A stretch of DNA of 28,418 nucleotides from Larix sibirica (Eukaryota > Streptophyta > Pinopsida > Pinales > Pinaceae): NCBI GenBank assembly GCA_004151065.3, contig NWUY0300094876.1, positions 3,900 to 32,317 on the forward strand, in the 5' to 3' direction. The translations under genes were made by a program, and so were the position numbers. Under the pieces are notes generated by a model that was given only the letters and a program-made list of their open reading frames with translations, did no database searches and had not been told where the DNA came from. Of the stretch, positions 21,658 through 28,418 are shown one piece after another (the stretch's first letter is position 1; each line of letters opens with the position of its first letter).

Positions 21658-21725
21658 TGAATCTAGTCGCCGAGGAGGGAAAACCGCCGCCATTTATGGA
21701 GGGGGCGATGAAGCTAGTCGCCGAG
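21658..21725 (+). repeat. CTAGTCGCCGAG direct repeat
   Basis: TGAATCTAGTCGCCGAG at 21658-21674 and TGAAGCTAGTCGCCGAG at 21709-21725 are 51 bp apart, differing at one position. They lie just after the point where similarity to dTMP kinase ends, so the fragment may have been cut at a repeat junction. Confidence 0.75.
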
Positions 21726-21964
21726 AGCTAAATATGGAGTAGATCTTAGGGTTTTTAATGAAACAGAAGGTGTTTAATATGTCGGATAAGTAAAGACTTA
21801 AAATTTAATGAGGTTAGGGGGGGGCTATCGCATTTTATATAGGGCGTGTACTACTTTATTTAGTGTAAATAAGTAGGCAATAAGTACTTGCGTTATTACA
21901 TATATAAATAAGTGGTTCTCGGCTCGTAACCTCGCCCGTCGAATTGGTAATCGCGTGAGTGAAA

Positions 21965-21979
21965 GGAGCGAAGCCCTTT
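21965..21979. repeat. 15-bp inverted repeat, left copy
   Basis: GGAGCGAAGCCCTTT here is the exact reverse complement of AAAGGGCTTCGCTCC at 23667-23681. The pair encloses the nad1 exon 4 locus. Confidence 0.75.
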
Positions 21980-22117
21980 CCCTCACTTTGTTCGGGAAAG
22001 TACTTGCATAATTACATATATCAATAATGAATGGAAGACGACTCGCACCGAATCTAGTGTTATTCCAGTTTTCTTCCCTACCGAATCTAGCATAATTACT
22101 TACATATAAAGAATGAA

Positions 22118-22166
22118 CAGCTTTTTTATATATAAGTAGTCGCATCTAAACAGTAAAAATAGGTAC
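22118..22166 (+). repeat. About 50-bp direct repeat, left copy
   Basis: It reads CAGCTTTTTTATATATAAGT, then AGTCGCAT, then AAACAGTAAAAATAGGTAC. A near copy lies at 25799-25848. The two flank the block that holds nad1 exon 4 and the cox1 fragment. Confidence 0.75.
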
Positions 22167-22370
22167 AAAGTCGCTTTCCCGTAGCTCCCCTCTTCTTATA
22201 TATTCCCACCCAACCGGATGCGCCTTAATGCTCGACCATAAGGGCGAGGAAAAAGTGAGTAAGTCCTGAGCTGAGTGATTGATCGATTTCTTTTTCCTAA
22301 ATATTTTTCCTAAAATTAAGGGCTGCAGCGCCCTATTTGAGGAGTATTGAGGAGCGAGGTTAATGAGCCG

Positions 22371-22395
22371 CTCGCCCGACCATCGGGAGGGCGAG
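22371..22395. repeat. CTCGCCC hairpin
   Basis: CTCGCCC (22371-22377) pairs with GGGCGAG (22389-22395), and the 11-base loop also contains GACCATCGGGA. The word GGGCGAGG recurs at about 22241 and near 28260, so it belongs to a small dispersed family. Confidence 0.5.
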
Positions 22396-22859
22396 GACCT
22401 TTACCAACGGGCCGCCATCGAATAAAATGGCCAATGGAGGGTTTACTTAGATAAGGGTTTCTAAGGATCATATCTGTAGGGTTGGTTTCGCGTTAGAAGG
22501 GTTTATAAGTCCCTTATCGGGTCAGGACCTTACTGGGCAGGACCTACCTTACCGCTCGCCTTAAATCTATTCCTGAACCTATATAATTTGACCTGGTAAG
22601 CTAGCTTTCGATCAATATTTCCCCACAAAACTGGAGTTATTGGCATTGGCACTAGCACTGGCACTAGCGTTAGCCCCTGTTTTATTCGTTATTATTAGAT
22701 AGCAAAATTGGGCTATCCGGATCAATCACGGACGGATGTAACGAAGCTCCCTTCTACCTACTCTTTTTTTGTTACGGGGATGCTCCTCCCATGCTACTGC
22801 TGAAGAACCAAATTCATTTCACTCTTCGATTTCTTTTTCGTCGATTCATTCACACACAC

Positions 22860-22977
22860 ATTTATTTATTTATTATTGTAGGGGCTGACTGCCGGCTGGA
22901 AGCTGTATGAGCGGTAACGTCCACGTACGGCTCTGTGAGAAGGTGGACGGAAATGGCCTTGTTGTACCCTACTCTCG
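22860..22977 (+). other. 3' end of group II intron nad1i669 (domains V and VI)
   Basis: A domain V hairpin occupies 22901-22932. It starts with the catalytic AGC triad, is closed by the GUAA tetraloop (a GNRA type), and has the usual bulge with CACGUACGG on the 3' side. The stem has one A-C mismatch that a C-to-U edit would turn into an A-U pair. A domain VI-like stem follows at about 22940-22970, and the intron ends just before the exon at 22978. In angiosperms this intron, before nad1 exon 4, is trans-spliced; I see no 5' half within the window, which fits a split intron. How far the 3' half extends upstream cannot be fixed here. Confidence 0.8.
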
Positions 22978-23036
22978 TCTTCGATGGGGTCTGCTCCTTC
23001 TTTTCTGGGGGAGTACGCCAATATGATCTTAATGAG
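22978..23036 (+). CDS. nad1: nad1 exon 4 (NADH dehydrogenase subunit 1, partial)
   Basis: This 59-nt exon encodes part of NAD1, a membrane subunit of respiratory complex I. As encoded it reads SSMGSAPSFLGEYANMILM and ends with AG, the first two bases of a split codon. The expected NAD1 sequence has Phe, Leu and Phe where the genome has TCT, CCT and TCT, so three C-to-U edits restore the conserved protein; FLGEYANMILM already matches. The length fits the known distance between the nad1 introns named i669 and i728. The 5' boundary is chosen from that length and the preceding domain V/VI; the 3' boundary is the GTGCG at 23037. The reading frame is undamaged. Exons 1-3 and 5 are not in the window, so the transcript must be completed from elsewhere. 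Confidence 0.9.
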
Positions 23037-23135
23037 GTGCGAAGCTTTGCATCTGACATTCGTTGGGCCTCTGTCTGCGGGAGCCAGCGTCCCCAGGCCT
23101 TATCTTACTGAGCAGAGCTCTTTGAGCAGCCCTGA
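23037..23135 (+). other. 5' start of group II intron nad1i728
   Basis: The sequence starts GTGCGAAGCTTTGCATCTGA, a standard group II 5' end, directly after the exon. The conserved-looking part continues to about 23135 and then changes into short repeats, so domain I appears interrupted. In most seed plants this intron carries the maturase gene matR in domain IV; no matR-sized frame exists anywhere in this window. Confidence 0.75.
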
Positions 23136-23269
23136 GCATATATAACCCCCTTAAATAAAGGGCCTACCTTCCTTTCAGGACCTTCCCCTCGCTGCGCCCC
23201 ATTAAAGTAAACAAAAGGTTTAACCTGTTCCAGCCTGATCCCAACCCAGTGAAAACCAACCTTTCAAGG

Positions 23270-23429
23270 CCAGAATAAAATAAGATCTCCTTTAATTTAT
23301 TTAAGGTAAATACTTCGAAGACTTGTCCTGATTAACCCTTATCTCACGAACGAAGAAGTAATCTTTTCATATAAATACTTCGGACAATAAGGCAGGCCTT
23401 AAAAGGAAGGAGATCTTATTTTATTCTGG
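23270..23429. repeat. Perfect 23-bp inverted repeat with 114-base loop
   Basis: The arm 23270-23292 (starting CCAGAATAAAATAAGATC) is the exact reverse complement of 23407-23429 (starting AAGGAGATCTTATTTTATTC). The loop contains AAATACTTCG twice. The element sits between two parts of what may have been one intron, and could be a small foldback insertion. Confidence 0.9.
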
Positions 23430-23639
23430 GAATCTTGGTCCTGGGTAAATCTTGGAGCAGGTAAGGTCCCCGGCCTTATCCGGTCCTGAAAGACCGGCCT
23501 TACTGGGTTGGTCCTTACTGCGCCGGTAAACCCGGAAGCAGTAAGGCAGGTAAGGTCCTGTGCCGGCCGGTCTTACGCAAAATAAGAACCTTTCAGTTTG
23601 AGGGGAAGAACATAGTGTGGGGAATCAAATAGTATCCTG

Positions 23640-24310
23640 ACTGCGCTGGCCCTATATTGATTCTCTAAAGGGCTTCGCTCCTTCGCAGAGCTAGCGAAAA
23701 AGAAGAACCAGGACCTTTTTTTGCAGTAAACCCCTCCGGGCGATCCGGAGAAGACTAGTGGTAGGTGGTCCCGCGAAGCTTTCGGAGAAGGGTAGCCTAG
23801 TGTGTAAGCACAGCAATGAAGGCGAACCCTCGGACGACCCATCTAAGATTAGGGGGGGAAATCCCAAGTAGTGGTGACCTTGTAACTCTTCCACCTATGC
23901 ATGTACCGAATGCTCGTACGGGGAAGTGCACTCCTGGGTCTGGAACCAGGGAGGGTTGCTCCGAGAAATACTTTCCCGTCCACTCCAGGGGGTGCGGACA
24001 CACCTGCGCGGATTGCAGGTGACGGTGACAAGAATGGCGGGGAAGTTAACAGTACCCGACGACATCCAGGGATGAATGTAGACCCATCGGACAGGGATAA
24101 TCATTCCGGTCCCGGGGGAGGAGACTCACTCATTGATTATGAAGTGGTAGAACTAGTGGCCCTATCACTGGCAGGAGGCGAAGCGCACCCACCCATTTAC
24201 TGCCTGCTGCTATTGGAAAACGCGGCTACTGGCGTCTCCCCTGACTCAGCGGATCAGGTCTAAACCACACCCGGCTCGCTCCGAGATGGAAAATAATAGG
24301 CCTAAGTTCA
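23640..24310 (+). other. Probable displaced part of nad1i728 domain I
   Basis: This GC-rich stretch has the look of structured group II intron RNA: many short complementary blocks such as CCTCCGGGCGATCCGGAG (23730-23747) and GGTCCCGGGGGAGGAGAC (24109-24126). Several overlapping frames are open on both strands, which is common in GC-rich structured RNA and not evidence of genes. Position and orientation fit domain I of the intron that starts at 23037, pushed about 500 bp away by repeats. I base the link on resemblance and context, without an alignment. The frame at 23901-24263 (120 codons) is therefore left unannotated as protein. Confidence 0.4.
23667..23681. repeat. 15-bp inverted repeat, right copy
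   Basis: AAAGGGCTTCGCTCC is the exact reverse complement of 21965-21979. The pair is about 1.7 kb apart. Confidence 0.75.
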
Positions 24311-24362
24311 CCTAACTCAATGTCGTCGATGAGATGATCGTCATGAATGGCGACGAGTTAGG
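24311..24362 (+). other. Long stem-loop, probably intron-derived RNA structure
   Basis: CCTAACTC (24311-24318) pairs with GAGTTAGG near 24355-24362. Inside it GTCGTC pairs with GGCGAC, and GATGA pairs with TCGTC around a GATGA loop. The stacked helices form a hairpin of about 50 bases in the region I assign tentatively to nad1i728. No poly-U follows. Confidence 0.55.
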
Positions 24363-25295
24363 CGTGGTCCTTCTGTTGAAGGGTTCTAATGCATCATGAA
24401 AAATACAGTTTATAATCGATGTGTAATTTCTTTTCGTTTTGCTCTGCTCTAGGGGAAACATTAACACTAAGGATATGGCTCATTCGTCGACAATTCCTTC
24501 CTGGAACTGAATCATTGAGGGAGGGATCCATAATTTATTCCAGAGAATCGGGATTGTACTCTTCAGATACTAAGTATTGAAGATGTACTGGAAAATTAAG
24601 GAAGGCTCAGTAGTATCTGAAAATTGAGGTGGGCCCTCTTCACAAGCGTCGGTTTGAGGGATGGATACATTAATATACTGACGTTGTTATAAAGGTTAAA
24701 CTTTATCACAATATGGTTCAAGTTGGACTTTTTTTTATTAAACCCAAGTTTTAAGAACAAATGGTTCAAGTTGGACTATATATTTAGGCTCCCTCCAGCA
24801 TAACGAGTTCGAGAAGATATGTATGAAAGGCGTCGGGAAGATATGATCTTACGCCTAGTTCAGGTAAGTGATTGACGCAGAGCTCTTTTAGGGGAAGAAA
24901 TTTAGGGTCCCCGCCTGAGCAGAGCGTAGTTAGGCGTAACGTATTTAAAGCCAAGGTAAGACCTTTCCCGAACTCGAAAAGGCCGGCCTCTCTTAATAGT
25001 AAAGACTTCGTTACGGTCAAAAATGTTAGGCGGAGTAAACTATTTGGCGAATGAAGACCTGAACTGTCTCACTTACGCCTATAACGAAAGTAGGCGCCTA
25101 ACGAACTACTTAAATGAGTGGGCTAAAGTAGTGGTGGAAAAGAGAAGTTCGCTGGGACAAATCCGGGGGGCGTACTATGGTTCTTCGCCGAGGGGGGTGG
25201 ATCGAAGCGATTGCAGTGAAGAATTAATTTGAAACGAAGCACTTCGCCTATGGGTATGGCGGGTGTGCGCAATAAGCTCCTCTTTTTTATTATTC
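24363..25295. other. Non-coding region between the nad1 intron piece and the cox1 fragment
   Basis: Frames at 24784-25020 (-), 24872-25054 (+) and 25023-25232 (+) have no motif I recognise. The 17-bp sequence ATGGTTCAAGTTGGACT occurs exactly at 24713-24729 and 24761-24777. Words like TTACGCC and GGCGTAA occur in both orientations at about 24850-25100. Confidence 0.4.
24713..24777 (+). repeat. Exact 17-bp direct repeat
   Basis: ATGGTTCAAGTTGGACT at 24713-24729 and again at 24761-24777, a 48-bp step, separated by an AT-rich spacer with a run of eight or more T. Confidence 0.85.
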
Positions 25296-25454
25296 GTTCT
25301 TGGTGTTCCTGGATCTCCTGTTCGGGCTCATAATATGTCTACTGTAGGCTCACACGTTGATACGTGTGCTCACTCTACCGCAGCTACCATAATAATTGCT
25401 GTCCCCACTGGAATCATTTTATTTAGTCGGATCGCTACCATGTGGGGAGGTTCT
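25296..25454 (+). pseudogene. cox1: cox1 fragment (cytochrome c oxidase subunit 1)
   Basis: A 53-codon segment is recognisable as the COX1 region around the two haem-copper histidines: [10 protein letters not shown], then [11 protein letters not shown], then IAVPTGI, then IATMWGGS. Nine codons (Pro, Ser, Arg or His where COX1 has Leu, Phe, Trp or Tyr) would be corrected by C-to-U editing. Six other differences cannot be, including Asn (AAT) at one of the paired histidines that bind copper, Asp to His, and Lys to Ile. Full COX1 is about 525 residues, so this is about a tenth of it. Similarity stops abruptly after GGS, and the frame ends at 25478. It is debris from a cox1 copy that still carried editing sites, thus copied from DNA and not from edited RNA. 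Confidence 0.8.
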
Positions 25455-25798
25455 CTGCATGAAAACCATTGTCCCTGACCTTAATCTTACCTATAATCCC
25501 CTCCTTGGTCGTCCTCGGACCCACCACATGTTTCACCGTTGCTTCTTCCGCCTTCCAACAAATAAAGTTTCCATGTTACAATAGAATCGTTACTGTCTCT
25601 GGAGATCCCGACTATACGGGCAATACTACTTGCTTCCACCACAAAGTGGATGGGGAGATTACCATTCCCACCATTCGTAGGTCCGATGACATTTCGGAGT
25701 ATTAGGATGATGATGGCCCTCAATACTCCACTCAAGCCGAGCCCCACCGAGTGAGGCTCATCCTAACCTTATACCTTTCTTAAAATATAGCCTTTAAA
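25455..25798. other. Non-coding region after the cox1 fragment
   Basis: Frames on both strands overlap (25469-25705 plus, 25487-25747 minus) and show no known domain. GAGCC at 25739-25743 and GGCTC at 25755-25759 form a short hairpin (GAGCCCCACCGAGTGAGGCTC). Confidence 0.4.
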
Positions 25799-25848
25799 CA
25801 GCTTTATATATATATAAGTAGTTGCATATAAACAGTAAAAATAGGAAC
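25799..25848 (+). repeat. About 50-bp direct repeat, right copy
   Basis: CAGCTTTATATATATATAAG, then TAGTTGCAT, then AAACAGTAAAAATAGGAAC, matching 22118-22166 at most positions. The frame that follows (25822-26016) begins inside the repeat and has no recognised domain. Confidence 0.75.
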
Positions 25849-26207
25849 CTTTTGGAAGAACAACCTATGGCATGGTATGCTACAATGGTATGCTACATTG
25901 AATTCCCTGCCGCATCATATCATATTCGTGTAGGTGATTACTTAGCTAGACGCCAACCTGGATGCACCTATAAATGTGTATGTGCTATTCCCATCATATA
26001 TAGTGAGTCTGTTTAATAGTAAGCCCCTAATTCACCGAAAAGGAAGGTAGAGGCATGCGTAATCGCCCTAGGACAGTCCGGGTCATTGTCTATGGGAGGG
26101 GGCGTAAAACCGGGAATAAATTCTAATAGAATAAATGCCAAAGCCAAATATATGAAATCACTCAATGTGCCTTCGGGGAGAGAGCTTAATTCTGGCTGTA
26201 TCGTTAT

Positions 26208-26570
26208 CCCTGATTGAGAAGAATCTGTTGCAGTTCCTCAGAAGAGATGTATCCATCTATGTTATTATAAAACACTCAAAACGCTTCCATTAAATCATCA
26301 GGCAATTTGGTACTTTCCTTATAATCGATGTTTAATCAAATATCCTTGCACAGCAATTCATATAATGAAATAAACTGATTGAATCTGAGACTTACATCCT
26401 CGCTGCTGGAGAGGGGACAAACAAGAAACTCCACATCTTCATCCAACATTTGCATTCCGAGCTTATTTAAGAAAAACTGATTTCCTCAATCGTGAGCTTC
26501 CCGTCGCCACCATTTCAATCCACAATATCGTAGATTCTACGGAGCCTCACAGATTCAGACGGGTTATAGA
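26208..26570 (-). pseudogene. Calmodulin-like protein (CML) pseudogene with two EF-hand remnants
   Basis: On the minus strand the first part reads RLRRIYDIVD-stop-NGGDGKLTIEEI, an EF-hand with its calcium loop. After a frameshift near 26477 it continues FFLNKLGMQMLDEDVEFLV, then FNQFISLYELL, then LPDDLMEAF-stop-VFYNN and IDGYISSEELQQILLNQG, a second EF-hand. The order helix, EF-hand, variable linker ending in a FxxFxSLxE motif, then EF-hand is that of plant CML proteins of the CML42/43 type, which bind calcium in the cytosol or nucleus and are nuclear-encoded. Three in-frame stops, one frameshift and one extra Gly codon in the first loop make it dead. About the last third of the gene (the final EF-hand) is missing. 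This is a nuclear gene copy inserted in mitochondrial-type DNA. Confidence 0.8.
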
Positions 26571-26883
26571 ATTTACTATATTATTTGCAGCAAATAAATC
26601 ACTGCACAGGCCGCCTGAGGGACTGCTAACTCCTTTACAGAGTCTGGCATGATACATATTTACTATGATTAGCAGCAGTAACGGAATGCCTTTAAGTTAA
26701 TTGTCAAATTCCTGCCTGGAAGCCTGTTCTCTACGTCGGTCGAGTGAAGAGAGGGGCTGAATGAACAAATACAAATACAGAGGCCGGCTATTTAATTGCG
26801 CGTGAAGTTAGGTATCGGTGGTCGGCGGTTGTTTGCTGGAAATACCTGTGACTTTTGGGATGGGATTGCTAAAAAATTCCTCG

Positions 26884-26934
26884 CAACAACAATTTAGTTG
26901 GATTTCAAATGGGATTTCCAACAACAATTTAGTT
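26884..26934 (+). repeat. CAACAACAATTTAGTT direct repeat
   Basis: CAACAACAATTTAGTT occurs exactly at 26884-26899 and 26919-26934, a 35-bp step. The spacer repeats ATGGGATTTC-like sequence seen just before at about 26858-26866. Confidence 0.8.
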
Positions 26935-26953
26935 CTATTTTAAATGAAGGGAA

Positions 26954-27373
26954 GTGAGTAGTGTCCAACTCGGGTTTTGCATAGCCGGAAAACACATGGT
27001 TAACGGTCATTTCACATTGTTCATAGAGGTGATTGTTGGTCGCCTTTACAACAATATATCATTAAGCCCTTTAAAGATGAGGTACTGTGTTATGTTGCCC
27101 CGCTTTGAAGTTTATTATGTTCTTTTAGGACTGATCCGAAATGGATCACTATCTAATTTGTCATATGTTTTGGTACTATCTAGAGTGGCAAATTGGAGCT
27201 ATGGACTTGTAGGGCCCATTTTAGGGGCAGATCCTCTTTTTGGCAATTTGGGGTCCTTTTTACTTTTGGATCTTGTTTTGAGCATTAAACGATCAGGTGA
27301 CAAAACTTTGCAAACAAAGTCCGAACCCTTCAACATTGCTCTACTCGTTGAGAGCTTTCTAGCAGTAGTCTAA
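26954..27373 (+). CDS. Hypothetical 139-codon frame, hydrophobic
   Basis: This is one of the longest uninterrupted frames in the window. It is rich in Leu, Val and Gly, with hydrophobic stretches around residues 49-60 and 98-111 (GSFLLLDLVLS), and it ends in a short hydrophobic tail. I recognise no family, and C-to-U edits do not bring out a known mitochondrial protein by eye. It lies just after the small direct repeat at 26884 and next to nuclear-type debris on both sides, so it could be a retroelement scrap or chance. Confidence 0.25.
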   Translation: MSSVQLGFCIAGKHMVNGHFTLFIEVIVGRLYNNISLSPLKMRYCVMLPRFEVYYVLLGLIRNGSLSNLSYVLVLSRVANWSYGLVGPILGADPLFGNLGSFLLLDLVLSIKRSGDKTLQTKSEPFNIALLVESFLAVV

Positions 27374-27534
27374 AGAACACCCCAATTGGAGTTCGTATGA
27401 AGAAGTTATGCCTCCCGCAAGTTGACCTATCCTTTGACAACCGCGGTACCAAGTGGATGACACATCATCACTCATTACTCACACATGTGGAGCTAGTCAC
27501 GTGTGGACTTTCAAGAAGATTATAAAGGGTAAAA

Positions 27535-27990
27535 AATCCTAACCCTAATCGGGAGTTCGGGAATGCAAAAACCCTAATCCTAACCCTAGATAGCGATCAG
27601 GGTATGTTAAACACTGAGCCACAAGGAAAGGAAGAGGTTCTGTTCTTATTGTATTTATTTATTGTTCCATAGATGAGCAGAGGAAAGGAGTGGGATATTC
27701 TTAGCAGAACAGAGGAAGTAAAATACCCTATAGTAGCAGTTATTCAGGCCATAATGTCTATTGTATCTCCATAGTGAGTCCATCTTTCTTTGTATCTCGC
27801 ATTTGAAATATGAGAAGTGAAGAGCAAGGCACAACCCTCATCTTCCTGTTGGGTTTTCCATATTGGGTTTCCCAAGGTACATCTTGTGTTCATTATGTTC
27901 ATGGTTTGTTCTTTTTATTGTTGTAGCTTCTCTTTTATATTCTCAATTCATTTTAGTATTTTGAGCGGCCGGCTTATAATATTACATTTC
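27535..27990 (+). mobile_element. Possible LTR fragment of a copia-type element
   Basis: TTGGGTTTCCCAAGGTACAT, then CTTGTGTTCATTATGTTCATGG (27863-27904) resembles the end-of-transcript region of many plant Ty1/copia LTRs, where TTGGGTTTTCCCACGTA-like sequence is followed by TCTTGTGTT. It is preceded at 27535-27590 by several AACCCTAA words (telo-box-like), which are common in nuclear plant promoters. No coding part and no second LTR is seen, and the ends are not defined. This is a weak call. Confidence 0.3.
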
Positions 27991-28014
27991 AAATTGTAAG
28001 TAAGCACTACATAA

Positions 28015-28140
28015 TGGAGCCCCGAGGGTTAACTCAATTGGTTGGCGCCACTGTTGCCAGGACATTGTCGGTAATCCAATGCACTATGCAAGTATCCGGT
28101 TCGATTCCCTTGGGTTCAGGCACACTAATCTGCGCCGCCT
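28015..28140 (+). repeat. tRNA-derived SINE-like repeat
   Basis: GGAGCCCCGAGGGTTAACTC leads into AATTGGTTGG, which resembles an A box (tRNA D-arm), and CCGGTTCGATTCCC at 28098-28111 is a good B box (T-arm). The boxes are about 65 bases apart, longer than in a real tRNA, and the flanks do not form an acceptor stem. A tRNA-like head followed by unrelated sequence is how plant SINEs look. A poly-T or poly-A end and target duplications are not evident, so the 3' limit is a guess. Confidence 0.4.
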
Positions 28141-28418
28141 GCTTTACACTGGGTACCATCCTCAAATCGGGGGGAAGTGCCCGAGAGTTTCCCAAGGAGT
28201 TTGTCCCTGGTAAAAAAACACACTTCATAATAGAGGTCCGTTAGGTCTCGTCCTTTTGAGGGCGAGGATAACTTAATAGTATTTTGTAAAAACTTGTAAG
28301 ATCTGTTGTGATGAACTGTGCAGTGAAATATCTACAACAGTTTACAGATAAAGGACAACCATATATGTGGAAGTGTCATGTTGTTGACCAATCTAGGCCT
28401 CATAGTGTTATTATCAAC

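Larger units (their letters stand above)
22505..23580. repeat. Cluster of CCTTACTG / TAAGGCC short words around nad1 exon 4
   Basis: Words built on GGACCTTACTGGG, GGCCTTA and GTAAGGTCC recur many times at 22515-22560, 23090-23175 and 23455-23575, in both orientations. This resembles small dispersed GC-rich elements known in gymnosperm mitochondrial DNA, but I cannot match it to a named family from sequence alone. Confidence 0.4.

Noticed and set aside
22741-22870. Possible promoter in the TTTATT-rich run before domain V
   Set aside because: The run is simple-sequence DNA inside the intron 3' half; no mitochondrial promoter motif with a plausible downstream gene start is present.
23573-24263. 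Several overlapping frames of 60-120 codons on both strands
   Set aside because: They overlap each other in a GC-rich structured segment that resembles intron RNA; no protein motif appears in any of them.
25487-25747. 86-codon minus-strand frame and overlapping plus-strand frames
   Set aside because: They overlap on both strands, have no known domain and no sign of editing-restored similarity.
27535-27590. Telomere-like AACCCTAA words
   Set aside because: There are only a few irregular copies with other bases between them, so no telomeric array; such words are common as telo-boxes in plant nuclear promoters.
28014-28110. Possible tRNA gene on the plus strand
   Set aside because: D-arm-like and T-arm-like boxes exist, but they are too far apart and no acceptor stem or anticodon arm can be drawn. 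A SINE head explains it better.
1-28418. CRISPR array, rRNA genes or plastid DNA insert
   Set aside because: No regular spacer-repeat pattern, no conserved rRNA core words and no recognisable plastid gene were seen on either strand.

Overview
This window looks like a stretch of a large, loosely packed seed-plant mitochondrial genome, most likely from a gymnosperm and perhaps a conifer. The strongest evidence is a 59-nt exon of mitochondrial nad1 at 22978-23036. It has a group II intron domain V just upstream, a GUGCG-type intron start just downstream, and several codons that match NAD1 only after C-to-U RNA editing. A short cox1 fragment at 25296-25454 shows the same C-to-U signature. The rest is mostly non-coding DNA, short repeats and decayed sequence of nuclear type, which fits the very expanded mitochondrial genomes known from gymnosperms. 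The species assignment is inference; the nad1 and cox1 identifications rest on readable protein motifs.

Layout. 1-4.3 kb: an unrecognised coiled-coil reading frame (980-2231) broken by one frameshift, followed by a field of degenerate direct repeats. 4.3-4.8 kb (minus): an open frame resembling the zinc-finger tail of a LINE reverse transcriptase. 5.7-7.7 kb (minus): a decayed Ty3/gypsy gag-protease relic. 7.7-11.6 kb: no gene seen, several small repeat families. 11.6-15.4 kb: an AT-rich stretch with no frame of 60 codons, full of stop trinucleotides on both strands. 15.6-16.9 kb: small repeats and one unknown small frame. 16.9-17.6 kb (plus): a Ty3/gypsy integrase relic in the opposite orientation to the gag relic. 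17.6-21.1 kb: repeats, then a relic with a G-patch motif. 21.5 kb: a fragment like the N-terminus of a bacterial dTMP kinase. 22.1-24.4 kb: the nad1 exon 4 locus with its flanking group II intron pieces. 25.3 kb: the cox1 fragment. 26.2-26.6 kb (minus): a calmodulin-like (CML) pseudogene. 27-28.4 kb: an unknown frame, a possible copia-type LTR piece and a tRNA-derived SINE-like repeat.

Only the nad1 exon has a good claim to function. It cannot make a protein alone: exons 1-3 and 5 are not visible here, matR is not in the downstream intron piece, and the exon would have to be joined by trans-splicing or by cis-splicing over distances beyond this window. Everything else reads as imported or duplicated sequence in different stages of decay: nuclear retroelements, a nuclear gene copy, a bacterial-type gene fragment, and mitochondrial gene debris.
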